Shown: positions 32,781 through 41,508 of the stretch, piece by piece
Layout of the letters: each line of letters opens with the position of its first letter
Numbering within the stretch: the stretch's first letter is position 1
Assembly (NCBI RefSeq): GCF_042646385.1
Contig: NZ_JBHRTO010000001.1
Coordinates: 124,001 to 188,000, forward strand
DNA: 64,000 bases
Direction of reading: 5' to 3'
From: Cypionkella sinensis
Lineage (GTDB): Bacteria > Pseudomonadota > Alphaproteobacteria > Rhodobacterales > Rhodobacteraceae
Made by a program: the position numbers and the translations under genes
The notes under the pieces: model-generated
The model's input: the letters and a program-made list of their open reading frames with translations, nothing else
What the model was told of the DNA's origin: nothing
Databases searched by the model: none

Positions 32781-33281
32781 ATGGTGAGTGAGGCGTTCAG
32801 AGGCGAGTTCTACCAGAAGGTAGACAGCAAGGCGCGGGTTTCGATCCCGGCAGCCTTTCGCCGCATTCTGGAAGCAGAAGACGCCAGCACCACTGAATCC
32901 CGCCCCCGCGTCTACATGGTTTACGGCGGCAAAAGCCGGAATTTCGTTGAATGCTATTCCAAGGCGGGCGCTGATGCGCTGGCCGCCAAGATCGAAGCGA
33001 TGGAAATGGGCTCGCCCGAGCGTGACCGGGCAGAGCGCGATTTGATCTCACGCTCGGTCATGGTCGAGATTGAACCCGATGGCCGTATCGTTCTGCCGCT
33101 GAAAGTGCGCGCGAAGATGGGGTTTTCGGCCGAGGAATCGGCGGGCGAAGCGGCGTTCGCGGGCTTTACCAACCGCTTCAAGCTGTATCGTCGCGAAATC
33201 TACGATGCCGAAAACGAAGACGACGATGACGATGGCGTTGATCCGCTGGCCCTTGTGGGCCGGGCTTCGCGGGCGGGCTAA
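32781..33281 (+). CDS. mraZ: Transcriptional regulator MraZ
   Basis: 166 residues, two SpoVT/AbrB-like domains (FRGEFYQKVDSKARVSIPAAFRR and VEIEPDGRIVLPLKVRAKMGF). Binds TGGG-repeat operators at the head of the division and cell wall cluster. The acidic tail NEDDDDDGVDPL is an addition. First gene of mraZ-rsmH-ftsL-ftsI-murE-murF-mraY. Start ATG with AGGAG at a rather long distance. Confidence 0.95.
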   Translation: MVSEAFRGEFYQKVDSKARVSIPAAFRRILEAEDASTTESRPRVYMVYGGKSRNFVECYSKAGADALAAKIEAMEMGSPERDRAERDLISRSVMVEIEPDGRIVLPLKVRAKMGFSAEESAGEAAFAGFTNRFKLYRREIYDAENEDDDDDGVDPLALVGRASRAG

Positions 33282-33282
33282 T

Positions 33283-34296
33283 ATGGACCCGATCCGCGAC
33301 CAGAACATCGGCCGCTCTGCCCATATCCCGGTTTTGCTGCGCCCGCTTTTGGCCGCCTGCGCGCCTGTGCGCGGGTTGTGGCTGGATGGCACCTTTGGGG
33401 CGGGAGGCTATTCCCAAGGTCTTTTGCACGCGGGTGCCGATGCGGTGATCGGGGTGGATCGTGACCCGCTGGCGCTGGAGATGGCGCAGGCGTGGGCTGG
33501 CCAATATGGCGACCGGCTGCGGCTGGTTGCGGGCAATTTTTCGGACATGGATCAGCACGCCGGGGCTGCGCTGGATGGCGTGGTGCTGGATCTGGGCGTG
33601 TCGTCGATGCAGATTGATCAGGTGGACCGCGGCTTTTCGTTTCAGAAAGACGGCCCCCTCGACATGCGGATGAGCCAATCGGGCGAATCCGCCGCCGATA
33701 TTGTCAACACCGCATCCGAGCAGCGTCTGGCCGATATCCTGTATCATTTCGGCGAAGAGCGCGCGTCGCGCCGGATTGCGCATGCGATTGTCGAGCAACG
33801 CGCCGAGCCGATCACCACCACGCTGCGGTTGGCCGAGATTGTGGCCAAATGCCTGCCGCGCCCGAAACCGGGGCAAAGCCATCCGGCCACGCGGTCTTTC
33901 CAAGCGCTGCGCATCGCGGTGAATGAGGAGTTTTCGCAACTGGTGCAGGGGCTTCTGGCGGCTGAACGCGCGCTGAAGCCCGGCGGCTTGCTGGCGGTTG
34001 TGACCTTTCATTCGCTGGAAGATCGGGTGGTGAAGCGGTTTTTCCAACAGGCTTCCGGTGAAGAACCCAATGCCAACCGCTATGCGCCGGTCAAGGAAAA
34101 CACCTCGGCCCGTTTTGATTTGGTCACGCGCAAGGCGATTGGCCCGGATGATCAGGAACTGGACGAAAACCCGCGCGCGCGTTCGGCCAAGTTGCGGGTT
34201 GCGCGCCGCACCGCAGCCCCCGCCAAGGCTATTGATGGCGCAGCGCTTGATGCCCCCGATCTGCCGAAATCCAACCCGAAAAAAGGACACCGCTAA
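33283..34296 (+). CDS. rsmH: 16S rRNA (cytosine1402-N4)-methyltransferase
   Basis: 337 residues. SAM-binding DGTFGAGGYSQGLL and VIGVDRDPLAL, then DGVVLDLGVSSMQ and KPGGLLAVVTFHSLEDRVVK, all typical of RsmH. Methylates C1402 in the ribosomal P site. Begins one base after the mraZ stop. Confidence 0.97.
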   Translation: MDPIRDQNIGRSAHIPVLLRPLLAACAPVRGLWLDGTFGAGGYSQGLLHAGADAVIGVDRDPLALEMAQAWAGQYGDRLRLVAGNFSDMDQHAGAALDGVVLDLGVSSMQIDQVDRGFSFQKDGPLDMRMSQSGESAADIVNTASEQRLADILYHFGEERASRRIAHAIVEQRAEPITTTLRLAEIVAKCLPRPKPGQSHPATRSFQALRIAVNEEFSQLVQGLLAAERALKPGGLLAVVTFHSLEDRVVKRFFQQASGEEPNANRYAPVKENTSARFDLVTRKAIGPDDQELDENPRARSAKLRVARRTAAPAKAIDGAALDAPDLPKSNPKKGHR

Positions 34297-34299
34297 GCC

Positions 34300-34668
34300 A
34301 TGCGCCCCGTGCTTTACGTTCTGTCATTTCTTGCCGTGATGGCTTTGGGGTTCTGGGCCTACCGCGAGAATTACGCGACCCAAGGCAGCCTGCGTGAGGT
34401 TGCCGATTTGCAGAACGAAATCGGGGCATTGCGCGAAAGCCTGTCGATTGAACGCGCCGAGTGGGCTTATCTGAACCGCCCGGACCGCTTGCGTGATCTC
34501 GCGACAGTGAATTTTGACCGGCTTGGCCTGTTGCCGATGGTGCCGCAGCAATTTGGCGAGGCGAGCCAGATCGCCTTTCCGCCAGCGCCGCTGGTGACCA
34601 ACCTGCCGATTGAAGGCGGCGAGATGGTTTCCGGCACGCTGCCCGTTGCAGGAGAGCAAACGCCATGA
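34300..34668 (+). CDS. ftsL: Cell division protein FtsL
   Basis: 122 residues: N-terminal transmembrane helix (VLYVLSFLAVMALGFWAY), then a coiled coil (LQNEIGALRESLSIERAEWAYL) and the NRPDRLRDLA motif common to FtsL. Bitopic divisome protein that pairs with FtsB. ATGA overlap with ftsI. Confidence 0.92.
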   Translation: MRPVLYVLSFLAVMALGFWAYRENYATQGSLREVADLQNEIGALRESLSIERAEWAYLNRPDRLRDLATVNFDRLGLLPMVPQQFGEASQIAFPPAPLVTNLPIEGGEMVSGTLPVAGEQTP

Positions 34669-36452
34669 CCCGCACCCCGCTGCGCCCGCTGGCCCGTATC
34701 CTGAACGCCCGCCAGAAGGGCGAAAACCCTGACAGTATCGAGCGCGAGAACCTGCGGCTGCGCCATGAAGTGATGCGCGACAAGTCGCGTGGTTCTGCGC
34801 AGTTGCGGCTGGTGTTTCTGGCGTTGTTCTTTTTTGGCGTTTTCATCCTGATCGGCGCGCGGATGGGCACGATTGCCGCATCCGAGCCGGTCGAGCCGCG
34901 CACGGCTTCGGCGGGCAGCGAAATTGATGCGGGGCGGGCCGATATTGTCGACCGCAATGGCCGGGTGCTGGCCACCAACATGCTGACCCATGCGCTGTAT
35001 GTGCAGACCCGCGATCTGATTGATCCGGCGCGGGTGGCGCGCGAGTTGGCGCGGATTTTCCCCGATCTGGATGAGAAAACCCTGCTGCGCCGCTTTACCG
35101 ATGGCCGCAGTTTCCTGTGGGTGCGCAAGGTGTTGTCGCCCGAACAGATGCAGCAAGTGCATGAAATCGGCGACCCCGGCCTGCTGTTTGGCCCGCGTGA
35201 GATGCGGCTTTACCCCAATGGCACCCTCGCCGCGCATGTGCTGGGCGGATCTTCGTTTGGCGCCGAGGGCGTGAACAGCGCCGAGGTGATCGGCACGGCG
35301 GGGCTTGAGAAATTCGAGGATGCACGGCTGCGCGATCCGGCGCAGGCGGGCACGCCGCTGGTGACATCGCTGGATATCACCGTGCAGGCGGCGGTCGAGG
35401 ATGTGCTGGCCTCTGGCATCACCATGATGAACGCCAAGGGTGGTGCCGCGATTCTGATGGATGTGAACACCGGCGAGATCGTTGCACTGGCCGCTGGCCC
35501 GACGTTTGACCCCAATGACCGCCCGGCCAACCCGACCTCGGGCGATCCGTCGGACAGCCCGCTGTTCAACCGCGCGGTGCAGGGCGTGTATGAGCTGGGC
35601 TCCACCTTCAAGATTTTCGCCGCCGCACAGGCGATCGAGTTGGGTTTGCTGACGCCGGAAACCCTCGTCGATGCCAATGCGCCGATGTATTACGGCAAGT
35701 TCAAGATCAACGAGTTTGAGGGCCATAACTATGGGCCGATGCTGTCGGTGTCTGATATCATTGCGAAATCTTCCAACGTCGGCACCGCCCATATCGCGAT
35801 GATGATCGGCGGAGAGCGGCAGCAGGCGTTTTTGAAGGCGCTGGGGTTGTTTGATGCCTCGCCGGTGGAACTGGTCGAGGCCAAGGGCGCCAAACCGCTG
35901 CGCCCCGCGCGCTGGCCGGAGATTGTGACGATCACCGCGGCTTATGGGCATGGTATCTCGGGCAGCCCGCTGAACCTTGCCACGGCTTACGCCAGCATTG
36001 CCAATGGCGGAATCAAGGTGACGCCGACGCTGTTGAAGCGGACCGAGCCGATGCAGGGGCCGCGCATTCTGTCGAAAGCGGTGGCGTTGCAATCGGTGGC
36101 GATGATGCGCCGGGTTGTGACCGAAGGCACCGCGAGCCTTGGCGATGTTCCCGGCTATGCCGTGGCAGGCAAGACCGGCACCGCCGAGAAAACGCGCAAG
36201 GGCGGCGGCTATATTAAGGACAAGGTGGTGAACACCTTCGCGAGCGTGTTCCCGGCCAATGATCCGAAATATGTGCTGGTGGTGACGCTGGACGAGCCTT
36301 CGGAAAACACCGGATCGAAGCCGCGCCGCACCGCAGGTTGGACGGCTGTGCCCGTGGCTGCCGAAATCATCCGCCGTGCCGCCCCGTTGTTGGGCCTGCG
36401 GCCGCAGGTTGAAGCTGCCACTCTGGATGGGCTAGTAGCCGTCAAGAATTGA
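34665..36452 (+). CDS. ftsI: Peptidoglycan transpeptidase FtsI (PBP3)
   Basis: 595 residues. Cytoplasmic tail, one transmembrane helix (VFLALFFFGVFILIGARMG), pedestal domain (DIVDRNGRVLATNM), then a transpeptidase domain with SxxK STFK (near residue 310), SSN, and KTGTA. Cross-links septal peptidoglycan. Normal length. Confidence 0.97.
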   Translation: MTRTPLRPLARILNARQKGENPDSIERENLRLRHEVMRDKSRGSAQLRLVFLALFFFGVFILIGARMGTIAASEPVEPRTASAGSEIDAGRADIVDRNGRVLATNMLTHALYVQTRDLIDPARVARELARIFPDLDEKTLLRRFTDGRSFLWVRKVLSPEQMQQVHEIGDPGLLFGPREMRLYPNGTLAAHVLGGSSFGAEGVNSAEVIGTAGLEKFEDARLRDPAQAGTPLVTSLDITVQAAVEDVLASGITMMNAKGGAAILMDVNTGEIVALAAGPTFDPNDRPANPTSGDPSDSPLFNRAVQGVYELGSTFKIFAAAQAIELGLLTPETLVDANAPMYYGKFKINEFEGHNYGPMLSVSDIIAKSSNVGTAHIAMMIGGERQQAFLKALGLFDASPVELVEAKGAKPLRPARWPEIVTITAAYGHGISGSPLNLATAYASIANGGIKVTPTLLKRTEPMQGPRILSKAVALQSVAMMRRVVTEGTASLGDVPGYAVAGKTGTAEKTRKGGGYIKDKVVNTFASVFPANDPKYVLVVTLDEPSENTGSKPRRTAGWTAVPVAAEIIRRAAPLLGLRPQVEAATLDGLVAVKN

Positions 36453-36467
36453 ACTTGGGGGATCAAA

Positions 36468-37949
36468 GTGGCCGATCGGGCAAAGACACTCGCAGATTTG
36501 GGGCTGACTGCCCGTGATGGCCGCAATCCGGTGCTTTCGGGGCTCACGCTGGACAGCCGTGCGGTGGCGCCCGGATATCTCTTTGCCGCGATGCCTGGGG
36601 CGGCGGTGCATGGTGCGACGTTCATCGCGACGGCGCTGGAAAAGGGCGCTGTGGCGATCCTGACCGATGCGGCGGGGGCCGCCCTGGCGGCTGCGGCTTT
36701 GGCCGGATCGGATGTGGCTTTGGTCGTGGCGCAAGACCCGCGTGAGGCGATTGCGCGGGCGGCAAGCCTGTGGTTTGGCAGCCAGCCCGAGGTGATGGTG
36801 GCCGTCACCGGCACCAATGGCAAAACTTCTGTGGCCACCTTTGCGCGGCAAATCTGGATGGCCTTGGGCCATGCTGCGATCAACCTCGGCACCACTGGGG
36901 TTGAAGGCGCATGGACCGCGCCCTCGGCCCATACCACGCCTGATCCGATCACACTGCACCGCATGCTCAGCCTTGCGGCCGCTGATGGTGTGACCCATGC
37001 GGCGATGGAGGCTTCCAGCCACGGCCTTGACCAGCGCCGGTTGGATGGCGTGCGGCTGAAGGCTGCGGGGTTCACCAACTTCACCCAGGATCATCTGGAT
37101 TATCACCACACCTTCGACGCCTATTTCGCCGCCAAAGCCGCGCTGTTTGATCGTGTGTTGCCCGAAGATGGCACCGCGGTGATCAACATGAACGACCCGC
37201 GCGGGCATGATATGGCGCTGATCGCGGTGGCGCGCGGGCAAAGCCTGATCTCGGTGGGGGCAGGCGAGGGTTGCGATCTGCGCATCCTTGGCCAGCGCTT
37301 TGACGCGGGCGGGCAGGACGTGCGCTATGCGTGGAAAGACACGCCCTATCAGGTGCGCCTGAACCTGATCGGCGGTTTTCAGGCCGAGAATGTGGCGCTG
37401 GCGGCGGGGCTGGTGATCGGGGCGGGGGCGGCTCCGCGCGATGTGTTTGCCGTGCTGCCACAACTGACCGGCGTGCGCGGGCGGATGCAACTGGCGGGCA
37501 CGCGCAAGAATGGCGCCTCGGTTTTCGTCGATTACGCCCATACTCCGGACGCGCTGCAAACCGCGCTGCGGGCGTTGCGGCCGCATGTGATGGGCCGGGT
37601 GATCGTGGTGTTCGGCGCAGGTGGCGACCGGGATACCACCAAGCGACCGCTGATGGGGGCCGCGGCGCGCGACAATGCCGATGTGCTGTATGTGACCGAT
37701 GACAACCCGCGCTCGGAAGACCCGGCGCTGATCCGTGCCGCGATCATGGCGGCCTGCCCTGAGGCGAACGAGGTTGGCGACCGCGCCGAAGCGATCTTGC
37801 TGGCCGTCGATGCCTTGCAACCCGGCGATGCGCTGCTGGTGGCGGGCAAGGGGCACGAAAGCGGGCAGGTGATCATGGGCAATGTTTACCCGTTTGACGA
37901 TGTAGAGCAGGCCAGCATCGCCGTGGCCGCATTGGATGGATTGCTATGA
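36468..37949 (+). CDS. murE: UDP-MurNAc-L-Ala-D-Glu:meso-DAP ligase
   Basis: 493 residues. Mur ligase with ATP loop GTNGKTSVATFAR, central HxxxD and the DAP-specific DNPRSEDP motif, so it should add meso-diaminopimelate. Begins with GTG at 36468, 16 bases after ftsI, with TTGGGGG upstream. ATGA overlap with murF. Confidence 0.97.
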   Translation: MADRAKTLADLGLTARDGRNPVLSGLTLDSRAVAPGYLFAAMPGAAVHGATFIATALEKGAVAILTDAAGAALAAAALAGSDVALVVAQDPREAIARAASLWFGSQPEVMVAVTGTNGKTSVATFARQIWMALGHAAINLGTTGVEGAWTAPSAHTTPDPITLHRMLSLAAADGVTHAAMEASSHGLDQRRLDGVRLKAAGFTNFTQDHLDYHHTFDAYFAAKAALFDRVLPEDGTAVINMNDPRGHDMALIAVARGQSLISVGAGEGCDLRILGQRFDAGGQDVRYAWKDTPYQVRLNLIGGFQAENVALAAGLVIGAGAAPRDVFAVLPQLTGVRGRMQLAGTRKNGASVFVDYAHTPDALQTALRALRPHVMGRVIVVFGAGGDRDTTKRPLMGAAARDNADVLYVTDDNPRSEDPALIRAAIMAACPEANEVGDRAEAILLAVDALQPGDALLVAGKGHESGQVIMGNVYPFDDVEQASIAVAALDGLL

Positions 37950-39391
37950 CCCCGCTTTGGACCTCTGCCGATGCAGTCACCGCGACGGGCGGGCAAAGCA
38001 CCGCGCAATGGCAGGCAAAGGGTGTGTCGATCGACACCCGCACGCTGCAACCCGGTGATCTGTTCGTGGCGCTTAGGGACGTGCGCGACGGCCATGATTT
38101 CGTGGCGCAAGCGCTGAAAGCAGGTGCCGCTGCCGCCTTGGTCAGCCATATCCCCGAGGGTGTGGCGGCTGATGCGCCGCTGTTGATCGTGCCGGATGTG
38201 CTGCAAGGGCTTGAGAAACTGGGCCGTTTCGCCCGCGCGCGCAGCGCGGCGCGCGTTGTTGGGGTGACGGGATCGGTCGGCAAAACCTCGACCAAGGAAA
38301 TGCTGCGCCGGATATTGGCGGGGCAGGGCCGCGTCCACGCCGCCGAGGCCAGCTATAACAACCACTGGGGCGTGCCGCTGACGCTGGCGCGGATGCCTGC
38401 CGATGCCGACTTCGCGGTGATCGAGATCGGCATGAACCACCCCGGCGAAATCGCCCCCTTGGCGCGGATGGCCGATCTGGACGTGGCGCTGATCACCATC
38501 GTCGCGGCGGCTCATCTTGAGGCGTTCAGCGACCTCGCCGGTATCGCGCATGAGAAGGCCGCGATCTTTGAAGGCCTGCGTCCGGGCGGGACCGCGATTT
38601 TCCCTGGCGATCAGACGATCACGCCGATCCTGCGCGAGGCTGCCCTCAACGCTGGCGCGAAAGCGGTCAGCTTTGGCACCAACCCGGATGCCGACTACCA
38701 CCTGACCCAAGTCAAACTCTGCGACACCGCCACCATCGTGCAAGCCACCCGGCGCGGCACGCCCACGCTGTTCAAGGTGCTGACCCCCGGCCGCCATTTC
38801 GCCGCCAACGGTCTGGGCGCGCTGGCGGTGGCCGATGCGCTGGGGCTGGATCCGATGATTGCAGCCGCTGACCTTGGCCAATGGCAACCCCCGGCAGGGC
38901 GCGGCACGCGCGAGCATATCACGCTGGATATCGTCGAAGAGACCAGCTTTGATCTGATCGACGATGCCTTCAACGCCAACCCGACCTCGCTGGCCGCCGC
39001 CTTGGATGTGCTGATCGCCGCCACGCCGCAAGACGGGGTGGGGCGTGTGGGCAAGGGCCGCCGCATCGCGGTGCTGGGCGACATGCTGGAGCTTGGCCCC
39101 ACCGAAATCACCCTGCACGAGGCCGTGGCCGATCACCCTGACCTGAACAAGATCGACCTGATCCATTGCGTCGGCCCCCGGATGAAATCGCTTTACGCCA
39201 AACTGCCGCGCGCGCAACGCGGCGAATGGGTGGCCGAGGCCCGCGAGCTTGCCGCCCGCCCGCGCAGCCTGATTGACGCGGGGGATATCCTGCTGGTGAA
39301 GGGCTCGAAGGGGATAAAAGTCAGTCTCATCGTTGACGCCCTGCGCAAATTGGGGCAGGCAGCGGCCAAAGCGCCACAAGGAGAAGCGTAA
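37946..39391 (+). CDS. murF: UDP-MurNAc-tripeptide:D-Ala-D-Ala ligase
   Basis: 481 residues with GVTGSVGKTSTKEM (ATP loop), NNHWGVPLTLARM and DAFNANPTS, the usual MurF landmarks. Completes the UDP-MurNAc-pentapeptide. Overlaps mraY by one base (TAATG). Confidence 0.97.
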   Translation: MTPLWTSADAVTATGGQSTAQWQAKGVSIDTRTLQPGDLFVALRDVRDGHDFVAQALKAGAAAALVSHIPEGVAADAPLLIVPDVLQGLEKLGRFARARSAARVVGVTGSVGKTSTKEMLRRILAGQGRVHAAEASYNNHWGVPLTLARMPADADFAVIEIGMNHPGEIAPLARMADLDVALITIVAAAHLEAFSDLAGIAHEKAAIFEGLRPGGTAIFPGDQTITPILREAALNAGAKAVSFGTNPDADYHLTQVKLCDTATIVQATRRGTPTLFKVLTPGRHFAANGLGALAVADALGLDPMIAAADLGQWQPPAGRGTREHITLDIVEETSFDLIDDAFNANPTSLAAALDVLIAATPQDGVGRVGKGRRIAVLGDMLELGPTEITLHEAVADHPDLNKIDLIHCVGPRMKSLYAKLPRAQRGEWVAEARELAARPRSLIDAGDILLVKGSKGIKVSLIVDALRKLGQAAAKAPQGEA

Positions 39392-40473
39392 TGCTATACT
39401 GGCTCACCGAGTTTTCGGATGGCGGCGACGTCTTCAACCTGTTTCGCTATATCACCTTCCGCGCGGGCTGTGCCTTTGCCACCGCGCTGATCTTCGGTTT
39501 CATCTTTGGCCGCCCGCTGATTGATCTGTTGCGTCGCAAGCAGGGCAAGGGTCAGCCGATCCGCGATGACGGGCCGCAAAGCCATTTCATCAAGGCAGGC
39601 ACCCCGACGATGGGCGGCCTTCTGATCCTGTCGGCGCTGATGGTGTCGACCCTGATGTGGGCGCGGCTGGATAACCCTTACGTCTGGATCGTGGTGCTGG
39701 TGACGCTGGCCTTCGGGCTGATCGGTTTTGCGGATGACTACGCCAAAGTCACCAAGCAGAACACCAAGGGCGTGTCGGGCCGGGTGCGGATGCTGGCGGG
39801 CCTCGCCATCGCCGCCATGGCCGCCTATGCGGCATCCAGCTTTCACCCGCCGAGCCTGACCCATCAACTCGCCGTGCCGTTCTTCAAGAATGTGCTGCTG
39901 GATTTCGGGGTGTTCTTCATCCCCTTCGGCATGATCGTGATCGTGGGCGCGGCGAATGCGGTGAACCTGACCGATGGGCTGGACGGCCTTGCCATCATGC
40001 CAGTGATGATCGCAGGCGGCACGTTGGGCGTGATCAGCTATATCGTCGGCAACTTCAACTTCGCCGAATATCTCGGCGTGCATTTCGTGCCGGGCACGGG
40101 TGAGTTGCTGGTGTTTGCAGCCGCGCTGTTTGGCGGTGGCCTTGGCTTTCTGTGGTATAACGCCCCCCCTGCCGCGGTGTTCATGGGCGATACCGGCAGC
40201 CTTGCGCTGGGTGGTGCCTTGGGCGCGATTGCCGTCTGCACCAAGCATGAGATCGTGCTGGCCATCGTTGGCGGCTTGTTCGTGGTCGAGGCCTTGTCGG
40301 TGATCATTCAGGTTTTGTATTTCAAACGCACCGGCAAACGGGTCTTCCTGATGGCCCCGATCCACCACCACTTTGAGAAGAAAGGCTGGGCCGAGCCGCA
40401 GATCGTGATCCGGTTCTGGATCATCAGCCTGATCCTGGCGATGATCGGCCTTGCCACGCTGAAGGTGCGCTAG
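39391..40473 (+). CDS. mraY: Phospho-MurNAc-pentapeptide translocase
   Basis: 360 residues, ten membrane helices. Contains the lipid-substrate motif FADDYAKV, NAVNLTDGLDGLA and the histidine-rich MAPIHHHFEKKGW. Makes lipid I at the inner membrane. Ends before a palindromic element and a reversed outer-membrane protein gene. Confidence 0.98.
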   Translation: MLYWLTEFSDGGDVFNLFRYITFRAGCAFATALIFGFIFGRPLIDLLRRKQGKGQPIRDDGPQSHFIKAGTPTMGGLLILSALMVSTLMWARLDNPYVWIVVLVTLAFGLIGFADDYAKVTKQNTKGVSGRVRMLAGLAIAAMAAYAASSFHPPSLTHQLAVPFFKNVLLDFGVFFIPFGMIVIVGAANAVNLTDGLDGLAIMPVMIAGGTLGVISYIVGNFNFAEYLGVHFVPGTGELLVFAAALFGGGLGFLWYNAPPAAVFMGDTGSLALGGALGAIAVCTKHEIVLAIVGGLFVVEALSVIIQVLYFKRTGKRVFLMAPIHHHFEKKGWAEPQIVIRFWIISLILAMIGLATLKVR

Positions 40474-40496
40474 GCCAAAACCTTGTCGAAAACGGC

Positions 40497-40581
40497 TTCA
40501 TCTTGGTAAAAATACTCCCGCCGGAGGCTTCCTGCATCAGCAGCAGAAGCCTCCGGCGGGAGTATTTAGCGCCAATGTGAA
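40497..40581. repeat. Dispersed palindromic element, copy 2
   Basis: About 85 bp. Same arms as 11421-11502 (AAATACTCCCGCCGGAGGC and TTCATCTTGG/CCAATGTGAA) but a longer loop, and stem extended by TTC/GAA. Between convergent mraY and an outer-membrane protein gene. Confidence 0.85.
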
Positions 40582-40592
40582 ACCGATAGCGA

Positions 40593-41291
40593 TCAGGAAC
40601 CCGGCAGCAGGTTGAACAGGCTGCGGTCGCCGAACATCAGGCCGGAATTGGCCCCGAAGTTAAAGGTCGCGCCGATTTTGGCATAGGTTTCCGAACCGGT
40701 ATCGGTGTTGAGCGAGCCCAACTCGCCAAACATCTTCGAGCTTTCGCCCAAGCCGAACGAGCCGCGCAGGCCAAAGCGTGTCAGCGAAGCGTCGTCAAAC
40801 GAGCCGTGGTCCAGCGAGGCACCCAAGCCCACGCCATTGCCCATCACCATCCCGCCGCTGATGCCCAGCACATTGCCGCTGCCATTGCCGTCTTCGGCAT
40901 GGGCCAGATAGCCCTGCACGCCGCCAGTGCCAAAATTCTGCGCCGCTTCAAGCCCGTAGATGCTGGTGCTGCCGCCGTTCACCGCGTCCAGCCCGTAAAA
41001 CGCGCCCAAAGCGGTGCTGTCGCCCATCTTGTAGGTGGCATGGGTGACGAAATTCGTCGCGGTTTCCTCGGCGAAGTTCAGCACGTTGACGCCCAGATCC
41101 ATCTGCATGCCGAATTGCGGCCCGAACGCCAGTTCAACCGAGCCGCTGATATTGGTCTTCGCCACCGAGAAATCATCGGTGAAGCCCGATTGCGACAGCT
41201 TGAGTTGCCCGCCCGTCACCTCGGCCTGCGCGACAGAGGCCGTCAGGATCAGCGAAAGGGCGGCGAGGGTGTGGCTGCTCAGAACCTGCAT
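40593..41291 (-). CDS. Outer-membrane beta-barrel protein, porin-like
   Basis: 232 residues. Signal peptide MQVLSSHTLAALSLILTASVAQA, then alternating strands with regular GxGxxL patterns (GLEAAQNFGTGGVQGYLAHA, GMVMGNGVGLGASLDHG) of a small barrel, ending without a final aromatic residue (FNLLPGS). No specific family is recognised. The ATG at 41289-41291 precedes the signal sequence; the longer frame adds 13 residues. It reads against the murein cluster, between mraY and murD. Confidence 0.72.
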   Translation of the reverse strand: MQVLSSHTLAALSLILTASVAQAEVTGGQLKLSQSGFTDDFSVAKTNISGSVELAFGPQFGMQMDLGVNVLNFAEETATNFVTHATYKMGDSTALGAFYGLDAVNGGSTSIYGLEAAQNFGTGGVQGYLAHAEDGNGSGNVLGISGGMVMGNGVGLGASLDHGSFDDASLTRFGLRGSFGLGESSKMFGELGSLNTDTGSETYAKIGATFNFGANSGLMFGDRSLFNLLPGS

Positions 41292-41508
41292 AATGGTCAC
41301 TTTCTTGTTTTTGACTGCTGTCGCCAGCATAAGCTCGGTGTCTGCCTGTCACCAGCGCAGACCGCCCGTCGCATTGCGCAGCCGTTGCAGTGTTGCGGTG
41401 GAGACTCACCTGCGACCAACGCCCTAGCTTTGGTCAACAGGCGGATGTTGCCTTGCCCCGCCCCCTTGGCTCGGGGCATGGTCTGGGCGATCAAGATCGG
41501 AGACCATG

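Noticed and set aside
32476..32791. Two overlapping plus-strand frames just before mraZ
   Set aside because: No RBS or family, and they start inside the MraZ-box array; more likely a leader region.
34467..36092. 541-residue minus-strand frame
   Set aside because: Antisense of ftsI with no domain; typical high-GC artefact.
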